Counted from the first letter of the stretch, positions 8,399-15,688 are shown. The stretch: DNA of 64,000 nucleotides from Labedaea rhizosphaerae (GCF_004362825.1 NZ_SNXZ01000004.1:186001-250000); one strand, 5' to 3'. Program-made: numbers and translations. The notes: a model not told the origin generated them from the letters alone.

Positions 8399-9127
8399 AT
8401 GGATCACGCACCGGCCGGCATGCCCTCGACGCTCGTGCTTTGGGACGTGGACCACACGTTGATCGAGAACGGCGGGGTCAGCAAGGAGACGTATCTCGGC
8501 GCCTTCACGAGACTGACCGGCAAGGCCGCCGCCGTGAGGCCCGAGACGCACGGGCGGACCGACTTCGTGATCATGCGGGAGCTGCTAGAGGCCAACGGCG
8601 AACCCGCAGAGCAGTACACCTCCATCGACCAGTTCACGGACGTGTTGATCGAGTCGATGCAGGAGAAGGCGCCCGAACTCCCCGCCCGCGGGCACGTGCT
8701 GCCCGGCATCATCGAGGCGTTGACCGCCCTCCACGACGACGATGCGGTGCTCCAGTCGGCGCTGACAGGCAACATCGCGCCTAACGCCTACGCCAAGGTT
8801 ACCGCGTTCGGACTCGAAAAGTGGCTTGACCTGGAGGTCGGCGGGTTCGGGTCCGATGATGCGGTGCGGTCGAAGCTTGTCGACGCATCCCGGCGCAAGG
8901 TCGCCGAGAAGTACGGCCGCACCTTCGACCGGGACTCGACGATCCTGATCGGGGACACCCCGCTCGACGTGAAGGCAGGCCACGACGGTGGCGCCAAGGT
9001 CATCGCCGTCGCTACCGGCGTGCATCCATACGACGAGCTGGTTGGCTGCGGGCCGGACGCGACTCTGCACGACCTCGGAGACACGGCTACGTTCCTGTCG
9101 ACCTTGGCGGCGGTGCGCGCGAAGTAG
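8399..9127 (+). CDS. HAD-superfamily hydrolase
   Basis: A 242-residue phosphatase of the haloacid dehalogenase superfamily, of the phosphoglycolate/beta-phosphoglucomutase type. Motif I is LVLWDVDHTL (nucleophile and acid/base Asp near residues 16-18), motif II is the Thr in SALTGN, and motif IV is LIGDTPLDVKAG. A helical cap lies between motifs I and II. The start could be the ATG at 8399 or the one at 8420. It is divergent from the IMPase remnant and convergent with the DUF5919 regulator, whose stop is one base away. The substrate is unknown. Confidence 0.85.
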   Translation: MDHAPAGMPSTLVLWDVDHTLIENGGVSKETYLGAFTRLTGKAAAVRPETHGRTDFVIMRELLEANGEPAEQYTSIDQFTDVLIESMQEKAPELPARGHVLPGIIEALTALHDDDAVLQSALTGNIAPNAYAKVTAFGLEKWLDLEVGGFGSDDAVRSKLVDASRRKVAEKYGRTFDRDSTILIGDTPLDVKAGHDGGAKVIAVATGVHPYDELVGCGPDATLHDLGDTATFLSTLAAVRAK

Positions 9128-9128
9128 C

Positions 9129-10004
9129 TCAGTCGGGCAGGTACTCGTACGACTCTTCGTCCCACACGCGGTCGAAGCTCTTCATGTACGTGTCGAACAT
9201 GTCCGCACCGGGTTGCTTCCGTAGGTGCAGGATCGGCGCGATGTAGCCGTATGCGCCGTAGATGTGCTGGTTGATCAGCATCTCGTCGTCGTAGCGGAAG
9301 ATCGAGTTGTAGAGCGATGTCGCCTGCAAGCGGAACTCGACGCCATCGATGCCCACCAGCGGCTTGTAGTACGCCAACGCCATCTGGATGCGGCCGGGGA
9401 TGCCGTCGAAGAGCTGTTCTTCGTAGCCGCGGAGCTTCGCGGCCTCTGACTTCGGATCACCCAACAGGATCCGGACCTTCACGCCAGATCCAGCCTTGGC
9501 CTTGATCACCTCGATGGCTTCGGGGTTGTCCTCGGGCAGGAACAGGCTGGCGTTGGCGAACAAGTCGATCCGCTCGTTGGCGCCCTTGAGCAGCTTCAGC
9601 CACAGCTCGTTGGGCGTGTCGGCGCGATGCGCGTACAGGGCGACGAACTCCGGCGGCACGTTCGCGGCCGGCGTCGGCGTCATCGGCTCGGCGGCAGGCG
9701 CTGGCTCCGGGACATAGGCGAGACCGTCCGAGTACGGCTCGAAGAGCTGGTTCACGGTCCAGTCCGGGAACATCCGCTCCAGGATTCGGCAGTGGTCCGG
9801 ATACGGTAGGCGACGCATATCGCCGGCAAGCCATCGGTAGAACTGCGCCTTGCTGGGTGGCTGCGCATCCGGCCGTGGATTCATCTTCGCGGCCACCCGG
9901 TCGTACTCGCGACAGAATGCGCGGTGCTCCTGCAAGTGCCGTTCCTTGAGCAGCATCTTGAACAGCGTCGTCCGGTCCTCGGCTTGCTCCCCCGTTGTTG
10001 CCAT
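9129..10004 (-). CDS. HTH regulator with DUF5919 C-terminal domain
   Basis: This is a 291-residue actinomycete regulator type. Residues ~20-95 form an atypical XRE-like DNA-binding region (FYRWLAGDMRRLPYPDHCRI) followed by a Pro/Ala-rich linker (100-120). Residues ~120-290 are a DUF5919 domain with YAHRADTPNELW, DLFANASLFLPEDNP, VRILLGDP and LYNSIFRYDDEMLINQH, a phospholipase-D-like fold without a recognisable HKD motif. Such genes recur beside small hydrolase genes (NUDIX, HAD, IMPase), so it may regulate or sense their substrates. That role is inference. Confidence 0.8.
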   Translation of the reverse strand: MATTGEQAEDRTTLFKMLLKERHLQEHRAFCREYDRVAAKMNPRPDAQPPSKAQFYRWLAGDMRRLPYPDHCRILERMFPDWTVNQLFEPYSDGLAYVPEPAPAAEPMTPTPAANVPPEFVALYAHRADTPNELWLKLLKGANERIDLFANASLFLPEDNPEAIEVIKAKAGSGVKVRILLGDPKSEAAKLRGYEEQLFDGIPGRIQMALAYYKPLVGIDGVEFRLQATSLYNSIFRYDDEMLINQHIYGAYGYIAPILHLRKQPGADMFDTYMKSFDRVWDEESYEYLPD

Positions 10005-10183
10005 GCAGGCACGATAGCATGTTCATGAGACACGGATGAGACTCCGTGCGACACAGCCGAGATACGGACGCGACCAGTTGAGACCAGATGAGCCATAAAC
10101 GCAGAACAGAAGAGACTGGATTCCACCGATTGTGTTTCTAGCGCCGGATTGGCCGGTGCACACAACGGAAGGTCCACACTCTG

Positions 10184-10507
10184 ATGGCTATCTCCAAGGG
10201 ACACAGGTTCCCGATCGATTTCGCGGAGGCGTTCCCGCAGGGCCTCGTCCTGGTCGGCGAGGTCGCGCCCGATACCGAGTACCAGTCGCGGGAGGACCGG
10301 GCAGCGGGTCGGCCGGTGTCGACCACTCAGGAGGCACTGCCCGGCATGCGGGCGGTCGAGCTGGACGGGCTGACCGCTGAGCCGCGCGTCGCGGGCAACG
10401 GCGAGTTCAAGTACCAGTCGTACCTGTTCCGCGCTTCTGGCTTCCGGGCAGCGAGTGCCGGTGGCCGGACGCAGAAGTCGACCGAGTCCACCTCCAAGGC
10501 CGCGTGA
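10184..10507 (+). CDS. Integrative-element replication/excision activator-like protein
   Basis: A 107-residue protein starting MAISKGHRFPIDFAEAFPQG. This opening is typical of the small proteins in actinomycete integrative conjugative elements annotated as replication, integration and excision activators. It continues with GEVAPDTEYQSREDR and ends in a Ser/Lys-rich tail. It heads a run of five tightly spaced same-strand genes (10184-12034). The partner genes usually nearby (replication initiator, TraB/FtsK-like transfer ATPase, Xis) are absent, so it is probably a leftover of a larger element. Confidence 0.65.
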   Translation: MAISKGHRFPIDFAEAFPQGLVLVGEVAPDTEYQSREDRAAGRPVSTTQEALPGMRAVELDGLTAEPRVAGNGEFKYQSYLFRASGFRAASAGGRTQKSTESTSKAA

Positions 10508-10953
10508 GACACGAGATGGGCGGCATGAGCGGGTTCCCGGTCGGGTCGGTCTTCGGATTGCCCGGCCGGGCGCCGGTCGGTCTCATGGTGCGGCCCGGGA
10601 AGGTTCGGACCTCGATGGTTCCCGATGAACTGGTGCAGCAATGGCAGGCGGCCTACCGCAGCTACGGGCACGCCTCACAAATGGTGGCCATGGCGGAGCC
10701 GGGCGATCGCAATGCGGCTCGGAGCATGGCAGCTGCGTCACGTGACGTTGCTGTCTGCTGGAAGGAGCTGGGCGCTGCTCCTGGTCTGCCGTGGTGGACC
10801 TCGGCGGCGGTTGGTGCGGCGGTGCAGGCGTTCGAGTTCCAGGCTCGGGACTGGGAAGCACGAGCGGGGCGAGATGGTTACTCGCCGGCCCCGGTGCTGC
10901 GGCCCACTCCCCACCAGCGGCCGCACGACGAGCTGGGAGGCCGCCGTGCGTGA
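10504..10953 (+). CDS. Hypothetical protein, integrative-element type
   Basis: A protein of about 149 residues overlapping the previous stop by 4 bp (GTGA). Internal ATGs at 10516 and 10525 are alternative starts. The middle is helical (VPDELVQQWQAAYRSYGHAS; AARSMAAASRDVAVCWKEL). The C-terminus is Pro/Arg-rich. There is no known domain and no membrane span. Translational coupling with its neighbours makes it a real gene of the element. Confidence 0.55.
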   Translation: MRHEMGGMSGFPVGSVFGLPGRAPVGLMVRPGKVRTSMVPDELVQQWQAAYRSYGHASQMVAMAEPGDRNAARSMAAASRDVAVCWKELGAAPGLPWWTSAAVGAAVQAFEFQARDWEARAGRDGYSPAPVLRPTPHQRPHDELGGRRA

Positions 10954-11152
10954 TGTGGTGACGGTCAACATCACGACCGAGGTACCGACGCAGGTCACGG
11001 CCGTGCCGGGCGCGAACCGGGGCGAGATCCGGTTCGGCGACGGGTATCGACTGGCGTTGCTGATCGACGAAGCCGCGTTGCTGGTGCTGGCCGAGCAGGT
11101 CAACTACCTGCGGGTGCAGCTCGCGGCGGCCAAACCGGGGCGGAAGCGATGA
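10946..11152 (+). CDS. Small conserved-type element protein
   Basis: A 68-residue protein starting at a GTG that overlaps the previous stop by 8 bp. It has two beta strands (VVTVNITTEVPTQVTAV) and one helix (EAALLVLAEQVNYLRVQLAA), ending in a basic tail. No family is recognised. The coupling and the coding-like third-position GC support it as a gene. Confidence 0.5.
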   Translation: MRDVVTVNITTEVPTQVTAVPGANRGEIRFGDGYRLALLIDEAALLVLAEQVNYLRVQLAAAKPGRKR

Positions 11153-11421
11153 CCGCGCAGGTGACGTACTCGCTCCGCACCAAAGCGAAGGCGGAGTACA
11201 CGCAGCTCACCGTCCACCAATCGGCGCTGGTGCTGTACCTGAACTCGGCGGACGTCGTGATCACGGCTGCGCCGGATGATGACGGTGCGCGGCTGCTGCT
11301 GGACTTCTGCGTGGAGCTGGCACGAGAAGCGTCGATCCTCGCCGACGAGCTGGACCCCAAGTACACGCCCCAGGGGCGGCACGCGAAGCCGCGGGATGAA
11401 GGCCAGCCCTATGACTACTGA
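11149..11421 (+). CDS. Small element protein
   Basis: A 90-residue protein whose ATG overlaps the previous stop (ATGA). It starts with strands (QVTYSLRTKAKAEYTQLTV), then has a helix (ARLLLDFCVELAREASILAD), and ends in a polar tail. No family is recognised. It overlaps the next gene by 11 bp. It probably belongs to the same transcript as 10184-12034. Confidence 0.5.
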   Translation: MTAQVTYSLRTKAKAEYTQLTVHQSALVLYLNSADVVITAAPDDDGARLLLDFCVELAREASILADELDPKYTPQGRHAKPRDEGQPYDY

Positions 11422-12034
11422 CCTCACGAGCCGCTCTGCTCTCGCGCCGTACATCTCGGCGTGGTCGGCGGAGGAACTACTGCCGTGCTTGTTCACGGAG
11501 ATCCCCGGGCGGGGCATCGCTTACGCGGATGAACGGGTCATCGATCGGGACGAGCACGGTGTGCTGTGGGCGCGGATGTCCTGGGCGCCACGCCAAGGAC
11601 GACCGGTGCTTGGGCAGGTGCATCCGTTGCGGCATAGGCAGGCCATGCGGCGGTTGCATTGCCAGGTCTGCAACAGTCCCGCCGACCAGACCGCCGACGG
11701 CGTTTTGTGGCTGCTGCCAGATCACCGGGACGACCGGTCGGGTTGGCCCGAAGGTATTGCGACCACCGAACCCCCCGTGTGCCTGCCGTGCGTGCGGGTC
11801 GCGTCGCGCGCATGCCCGGCGTTGCGGCGGGGAGCCGTGGCGGTTCGAGCCGGGCGGTATCCGGTAGTCGCGGTTCGCGGTGGTTTTTACGTCACCGGCC
11901 GCGTCCCACAGGTGATCGGAGATGAGCTGGTCGCTCTGACCGACTCGCGGATCCGGTGGGTGCTCGCGCACAACCTCGTCCGGCAACTCCACGACTGCAC
12001 GTTGATCAAAGTGGGTGATCTCTCGACTAACTGA
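11411..12034 (+). CDS. Element protein with CxxC pairs
   Basis: A 207-residue protein. The ATG at 11411 overlaps the upstream gene and begins the conserved-looking sequence. Two CxxC pairs (CQVCNSPAD near residue 85 and CLPCV near residue 125) suggest a zinc-binding fold, with LWLLPDHRD between them. The C-terminus is beta-rich (VAVRAGRYPVVAVRGGFYVT). Proteins of this type are found in many actinomycete integrative elements and have no known function. It is the last gene of the block. Confidence 0.6.
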   Translation: MTTDLTSRSALAPYISAWSAEELLPCLFTEIPGRGIAYADERVIDRDEHGVLWARMSWAPRQGRPVLGQVHPLRHRQAMRRLHCQVCNSPADQTADGVLWLLPDHRDDRSGWPEGIATTEPPVCLPCVRVASRACPALRRGAVAVRAGRYPVVAVRGGFYVTGRVPQVIGDELVALTDSRIRWVLAHNLVRQLHDCTLIKVGDLSTN

Positions 12035-12334
12035 GCAGTTCCGAATAGTCCACAAGAGACAAACACACGCTGGTCATGTGGCGATGCCGCATGCCCGGAT
12101 CAAGTTTCACCGAGTGCTGGACGCAGAAGCGGAACCCTGGCTACCAACCTTTTCCCGCTTCTGCGCTGTCCACCCGAAACACTGGAGTAGACGCGAGAAG
12201 CGTAGAACCCGCACTGGGTGACACCGCAAGGGGTCTCACCCAAAAGCCTAGTAACAGCAACAAGTTGTCACCTGAGCAAAGTCTCGACAATCGGGTGACG
12301 CAGCTGCCCGCCTCTGCCATGGAGGTGAGCTGAC
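12035..12334. other. Non-coding stretch with three inverted repeats
   Basis: There is no convincing gene. An 11-bp perfect inverted repeat (CGCAGAAGCGG at 12122-12132 and its complement at 12155-12165) is followed by a GGGTGACACC/GGGGTCTCACCC dyad at about 12217-12242 and by GTCACC...GGGTGAC flanking 12266-12299. The second can form a terminator-like hairpin for the block upstream. The last may be an operator for a lost element regulator. Confidence 0.4.
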
Positions 12335-12478
12335 ATGGCCGACAACCTGACCCGGCTGGTGCCGTTCGGGCTCGGCTTCGCCGTCTTGGTCTATGTGCTG
12401 CACAACCGAGGTCGCAGCGCGGGCCGGCCACTCCGTGGCGGTACTACTCACCGTCTATGCCAAATGCATCCACGGTGA
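12335..12478 (+). CDS. Short ORF with one hydrophobic segment
   Basis: A 47-residue frame from an ATG after AGGTGAGC. Residues ~8-22 are hydrophobic (LVPFGLGFAVLVYVL), consistent with one membrane span, then a basic tail. The tail reads out of frame through the integrase remnant, so only the first ~28 residues look original. The natural C-terminus was probably lost in a deletion that fused it to the integrase end. Confidence 0.35.
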   Translation: MADNLTRLVPFGLGFAVLVYVLHNRGRSAGRPLRGGTTHRLCQMHPR

Positions 12479-12524
12479 GCGCGATGCGCTAAACGCAAGG
12501 ATCGATGTCGCGCTTGAAAGATAG
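12402..12524 (+). pseudogene. C-terminal remnant of a second tyrosine integrase
   Basis: In the frame ending at the TAG 12522-12524 the sequence reads EVAARAGHSVAVLLTVYAKC followed by IHGERDALNARI. This is the C-terminal end of pSAM2-type actinomycete integrases, including the GHS box and the catalytic Tyr of the VYAKC motif. Nothing upstream in this frame resembles an integrase. About 90% of the gene is therefore missing and the fragment joins directly to the short ORF at 12335. Confidence 0.75.
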
Positions 12525-12647
12525 TATGCGTTCGCTATGTTCTTCTTGACTTCGACCAAGCAGGGAAGATCTTGAAACAAGTCAGACACCGAAGGCGATC
12601 CTAGCTTGCAAGGTTGTCCAGCCGATTAGAATAAGTCGGTGAGATGA

Positions 12648-13379
12648 ATGGTGCCTCTTGACTCGATCCCCAAGCCAGACGATCTGGTTGAGGATGCACT
12701 AAAGGCGATATTCGGACCGGCGGCAATCATCACCATCGTGTTCATCTTAGGCAATCTGACTGTGGCCTGGATTGGCGCCTGGCAGACTGGCGCAAAGGTA
12801 GCCCGAGCGACCGCCACGACAGCGAGGCAGGCATCGGCAAGGTTGAGCCAGATGCCACGAACAGCGGCCGCGGTGGCGAGCCTGACAACAGCAACAATTG
12901 TGGGCGTCCAAGGTATGTGGCTTTGGCTATCCTACGTAATAGGAAATGGAACATCGTATCTTTTTACCGGAAATGTTCCTCCAAGCGGACCACAGTGGGG
13001 CACTGTGCTCCAATCACTTCATTGGGATCCAATCGTCGAGACCTACGTCCTTGCGTCAGCAGTCGGCATAGTCGCGGCCTACGTGCTGGCCCTCAAGGGC
13101 AAGGAGCCAGGATGGGTTGTAGCCGCACTTTCGCTACCCGCAATTTTCTGGGGAGCGTTGACGGGGTTCGGATCATTGCTTGCGCTGCTGGTCGCATCCC
13201 TTCACTTGATCTCAGATCACAACTTCCCACTTGACGACTCAAGTCGCTCAATGATGCTGATGTTTGGAATAGCAGTCACGCAGATCATTGCCTGCTCGCT
13301 GGCAATGAACTCCACAGAGACCGTGGTTAAGGTGTGGAGAATTCAGACCTCAACCAACGATCCCTACACCGAGTACTGA
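12648..13379 (+). CDS. Polytopic membrane protein, unknown
   Basis: A 243-residue protein with about five hydrophobic segments: residues ~22-45, ~75-100, ~135-155, ~163-185 and ~205-225. A basic cytoplasmic-type loop (KVARATATTARQASARLSQM) follows the first. No family is recognised. Base composition is lower in GC than the chromosome, like the 729-residue gene, suggesting a separate foreign origin. It is the last gene of unit B before the tRNA. An ATG at 12644 is out of frame; the ATG at 12648 has only a weak ribosome site (GGTGAG). Confidence 0.6.
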   Translation: MVPLDSIPKPDDLVEDALKAIFGPAAIITIVFILGNLTVAWIGAWQTGAKVARATATTARQASARLSQMPRTAAAVASLTTATIVGVQGMWLWLSYVIGNGTSYLFTGNVPPSGPQWGTVLQSLHWDPIVETYVLASAVGIVAAYVLALKGKEPGWVVAALSLPAIFWGALTGFGSLLALLVASLHLISDHNFPLDDSSRSMMLMFGIAVTQIIACSLAMNSTETVVKVWRIQTSTNDPYTEY

Positions 13380-13612
13380 AGGGTCGACCGACGACTAAAC
13401 CCAGGCAAGCAATCGCTCGCCATACCAGTCGCGCCTGGCATCTCACCGTCGCCGACCTGAGATCTGGAGGGTCCTTCCTCAGCAGTCGTCGGCCACTGAG
13501 GGCGCGCCTCTTCCCTTTGAATCGATGCACTAGGTGCCATCGCCCGCGATCTTCGCAGGTCAGAGAGGCGTCCCTGGCGCTGAGTCTGTCCCGTGACTGT
13601 CCCGTGAAGGGT

Positions 13613-13639
13613 GGCAAACAGGGCCAAATCACGGCAGAT
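13613..13639. repeat. Right-end repeat of unit B
   Basis: This 27-bp stretch (GGCAAACAGGGCCAAAT plus 10 bp) matches 946-972 at 25 of 27 positions. One copy lies just inside unit B next to the tRNA target. The other lies just outside att copy 1, as expected if a further related unit ends there. Confidence 0.6.
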
Positions 13640-13697
13640 TGTGGCAGACGAGAGTGGCCCCGGATGAGAGGGTTTCCCTGGCGAGAAGCGGTTTTAC

Positions 13698-13774
13698 TGG
13701 TGGGGCGGGTGGGGCTCGAACCCACGGCCAAAGGATTATGAGTCCTCTGCTCTAACCAGCTGAGCTACCGCCCC
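13698..13774 (-). tRNA. tRNA with anticodon CAT (Met or Ile2)
   Basis: The acceptor stem GGGGCGG/CCGCCCC, D-arm, anticodon loop CTCATAA and T-loop TTCGAGC are all present. CCA is encoded at 13698-13700. The anticodon CAT means elongator Met or, after lysidine modification, Ile2; I cannot separate these. The 3' half from the anticodon loop onward is the integration target duplicated at 4618 and partly at 985, and the tRNA remains intact. Confidence 0.9.
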
Positions 13775-13785
13775 GAGACGACGAA

Positions 13786-13808
13786 ACCCCAGGCCCGTGA
13801 CCTGGGGT
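13786..13808 (-). terminator. Hairpin just upstream of the CAT tRNA
   Basis: ACCCCAGG and CCTGGGGT form an 8-bp stem with a 7-nt loop, followed on the minus strand by TTTCGTCGTCT. It is nearly the same hairpin as the tRNA-Asn terminator at 15588-15612. It lies only 11 bp before the tRNA 5' end, so it either ends a transcript from upstream or is part of the tRNA leader. Confidence 0.5.
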
Positions 13809-14400
13809 GCAGCTGCTCCAACCACAGCCAGAGGGAAGCTGACTACGCGTCTATCACGCGGTCATCCTAGCGGAGGCCGGCCTGCGTCAGGTCGCGTGGT
13901 GTTACCTCGGACGACGGTGAAGAGGTCTTCAGAGATGACCAAGCCGCGAGCCGCGAGACCTGCCTGGCGGCACCAAGGGCGCTCGAACCTACTGCCGTCC
14001 GGCGTTGAGCCACTGGACATGCCGGGCCATCTGGTGTGCACGGCTGAGCTCCGCGGCGAGCGATCATTCACGGGACGGCGTTGACCTGCCACGAAAAGGT
14101 TGCGGCGGGAGCAATTGCGAACAACCAAATAATCGGTGCCAGATCAGCCTTTGGGGGCAACCCTGTGGATTGCAATGCGGTCAGCACAACTGGTAGAGGG
14201 CGACTTGGGTGGGGGAATTCAAATGACCCCACTACTGCCGTCGATCTCACACTTCGCCATAATCCTTCGGGCATGAAGAGGGCGGGTCGCGCGCTTGCAC
14301 CGCAACGACCCGCCCGGCGACAACCCGTCATCCTGGAAGGAGCTGTCCAGCCCATGATATCCGCAACACCGGGCCCTGCCATGCTCTCGTGCAGCGAGTG
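13809..14400. other. About 590 bp without a convincing gene
   Basis: No frame here looks coding on either strand. The only structure seen is a 10-bp perfect inverted repeat (GGGCGGGTCG at 14280-14289, complement at 14306-14315). It lies upstream of the small membrane protein and could be a terminator or a leader hairpin. Confidence 0.5.
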
Positions 14401-14556
14401 GTGCCCCTGGTGAACCTGTACAAGCTGATCTGGAACATCGTCCGCAGCGTCATGGAAGGTTCCACCGCGGCCTTCCTTCGCCTGCTCACGCTGTTCGTTG
14501 CCACGGTCATTGCGGCCCTCGTCGTCGTGAGCGTTTTGCATTTGCGGCTCGGCTAG
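14401..14556 (+). CDS. Small membrane protein
   Basis: A 51-residue frame starting at GTG 14401 (a GTG at 14410 is an alternative). It begins with an amphipathic segment (LYKLIWNIVRSVMEG) and then has one strongly hydrophobic span (LTLFVATVIAALVVVSVLHL). It is followed directly by a strong hairpin, which supports a short transcript. The function is unknown; single-span peptides of this size can be toxins or small regulators of membrane complexes. Confidence 0.45.
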   Translation: MPLVNLYKLIWNIVRSVMEGSTAAFLRLLTLFVATVIAALVVVSVLHLRLG

Positions 14557-14568
14557 AAAAGGCCATAT

Positions 14569-14602
14569 CCGGCCGGGTCCACTCCGCAGCGGACCCGGCC
14601 GG
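14569..14602. terminator. Strong 12-bp stem hairpin
   Basis: CCGGCCGGGTCC (14569-14580) and GGACCCGGCCGG (14591-14602) pair perfectly around a 10-nt loop. It lies between the small membrane protein and the end of the XRE gene, so it may serve both strands. A good U-tract is lacking. Confidence 0.6.
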
Positions 14603-14609
14603 AAACTTG

Positions 14610-14885
14610 TTACCGGCGATCACCACTCGGCGCCGGTAATCGGGCGTGGTCCGGATCGCCGTCGGCCGACGGTTCGGCGTCGTCGGCCGCGATGATCTCT
14701 TCGACGGCGACGCCCAGTTCCCGCGCGATCCGGTACAGCTTGATCATGGCTGTCGAGTCGTTGCGGTTCTCGATGTTGCGCATCGATCCTTCGTTGGTGA
14801 AGCCAACCCGAGCAGCGAGCTCCGCAGTCGTGAGGCCGCGCTCCTGGCGCCGTCGACGGATCTGCGCTCCGTTCGGCTTCGGCAT
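14610..14885 (-). CDS. XRE-family transcriptional regulator
   Basis: A 91-residue protein with a single helix-turn-helix domain at about residues 8-65: IRRRRQERGLTTAELAARVG (helices 1-2), then SMRNIENRNDS (recognition region) and IARELGVAVEEII. The C-terminus is acidic then basic and disordered. It is divergent from the XRE-like gene at 14989. The shared 104-bp spacer carries phased CTGC repeats that are probable operators. It may control one or both genes. Confidence 0.8.
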   Translation of the reverse strand: MPKPNGAQIRRRRQERGLTTAELAARVGFTNEGSMRNIENRNDSTAMIKLYRIARELGVAVEEIIAADDAEPSADGDPDHARLPAPSGDRR

Positions 14886-14887
14886 GG

Positions 14888-15066
14888 TGCAGATTTTTGC
14901 AGATCAGCGCGCCTCTATCAAGTTGGCCTGACCAGGGATGATGGGCGGCACCGTTGAGTTCTGCAAAATTCTGCGTTAATCTGCGGAGATGTTCGAGCAA
15001 GTAGATGCGCAGGTTGAGCCAGAGTCGCGCCGATTTGGCCGCCGGACGAATCTGCGGCATTCTGCA
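14888..15066. promoter_or_regulatory. Phased CTGC iterons in the divergent XRE promoter
   Basis: Three plus-strand TCTGC units repeat at exactly 10-bp spacing at 14960-14986 (CTGCAAAATT, CTGCGTTAAT, CTGCGGAGAT). Two units sit on the minus strand at 14888-14904 (TGCAGATTTTTGCAGAT), also 10 bp apart. Two more plus units lie 10 bp apart at 15051-15066, inside the 14989 gene. One-helical-turn spacing suggests cooperative binding by a regulator, most simply one of the two XRE proteins. Confidence 0.6.
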
Positions 15067-15552
15067 GGTGTGCCCCAGGCCCGCGACTCCCGTCGACACC
15101 CACCCGCAGCCCGGCCGAAGCCGCAGCACGACCCGCGCCGCCGCGTGCTTGGTGAGGCGATCAAGGAAGCACGCATGGCCCGGCAGTGCAGCAGCCAAGC
15201 TCGCCTCGCCGAGGCGGCCGGGGTCAGTGAGCGGAGCGTGGCCGGCGCCGAGGCCGGCGAATACGTGGGACGCAAGGTTCTGGCGGCGATCGAAGCCGCG
15301 TTCGGCTGGCCGACGCACAAGACGACCGACTACCTGCGCGGCGACGACGACGCGCTGAAGGAGTTGCCGGCTCAGGGGCCGCCCGTGGTGAACGCTGCGT
15401 CGAAGCAACTGGCCGACCTCGGCCTGAAGATGGACGTCACGCCCGACCCGGGCAGTCTGGCCTGGCTGCGCGACCTGCGGGCCAGGCTGCCCCTCGACCA
15501 GTTCATCGAGGTCGTCCTGCAGATGACGCGTCCATTAGATGGCTCCGATTGA
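14989..15552 (+). CDS. HTH protein with unusual N-terminal extension
   Basis: A 187-residue protein. Residues 1-50 are basic and disordered. Residues ~53-115 form an XRE-like domain (LGEAIKEARMARQCSSQARL, AEAAGVSERSVAGAEAGEY). This is followed by FGWPTHKTTDYLRG, which recalls actinomycete regulators that act on their own promoters. The C-terminus is helical. The true start may lie further in, since the first ~50 codons contain the iterons at 15051-15066. It ends 63 bp before the tRNA-Asn 3' end. Confidence 0.7.
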   Translation: MFEQVDAQVEPESRRFGRRTNLRHSAGVPQARDSRRHPPAARPKPQHDPRRRVLGEAIKEARMARQCSSQARLAEAAGVSERSVAGAEAGEYVGRKVLAAIEAAFGWPTHKTTDYLRGDDDALKELPAQGPPVVNAASKQLADLGLKMDVTPDPGSLAWLRDLRARLPLDQFIEVVLQMTRPLDGSD

Positions 15553-15587
15553 GCCCCGGCGCAATTGACGGGCACCAGAAACAACGA

Positions 15588-15612
15588 AACCCCAGGCCGC
15601 TGACCTGGGGTT
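15588..15612 (-). terminator. tRNA-Asn terminator
   Basis: AACCCCAGG and CCTGGGGTT form a perfect 9-bp stem with a 7-nt loop. On the minus strand the stem is followed by TCGTTGTTT, three bases after the tRNA-Asn 3' end. Confidence 0.75.
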
Positions 15613-15615
15613 AAG

Positions 15616-15688
15616 CTCCTCCGGTTGGACTCGAACCAACAACCCTGCGATTAACAGTCGCATGCTCTGCCAATTGAGCTACGGAGGA
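15616..15688 (-). tRNA. tRNA-Asn (GTT)
   Basis: A 73-nt cloverleaf with acceptor stem TCCTCCG/CGGAGGA, anticodon loop CTGTTAA (anticodon GTT) and T-loop GGTTCGAGTCC. The discriminator base is G and CCA is not encoded. No att-like duplication of its 3' end was seen in the window. Confidence 0.93.

Noticed and set aside
13364-13741. Open frames on both strands running into the CAT tRNA
   Set aside because: They end in or overlap the tRNA, show no domain, and match no neighbour. They are chance frames in the attachment region.
14281-14421. Coding frame MKRAGRALAPQR... upstream of the small membrane protein
   Set aside because: It spans an inverted repeat, is Arg/Pro-rich and ends without any recognisable feature. 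The GC-rich hairpin explains its openness.
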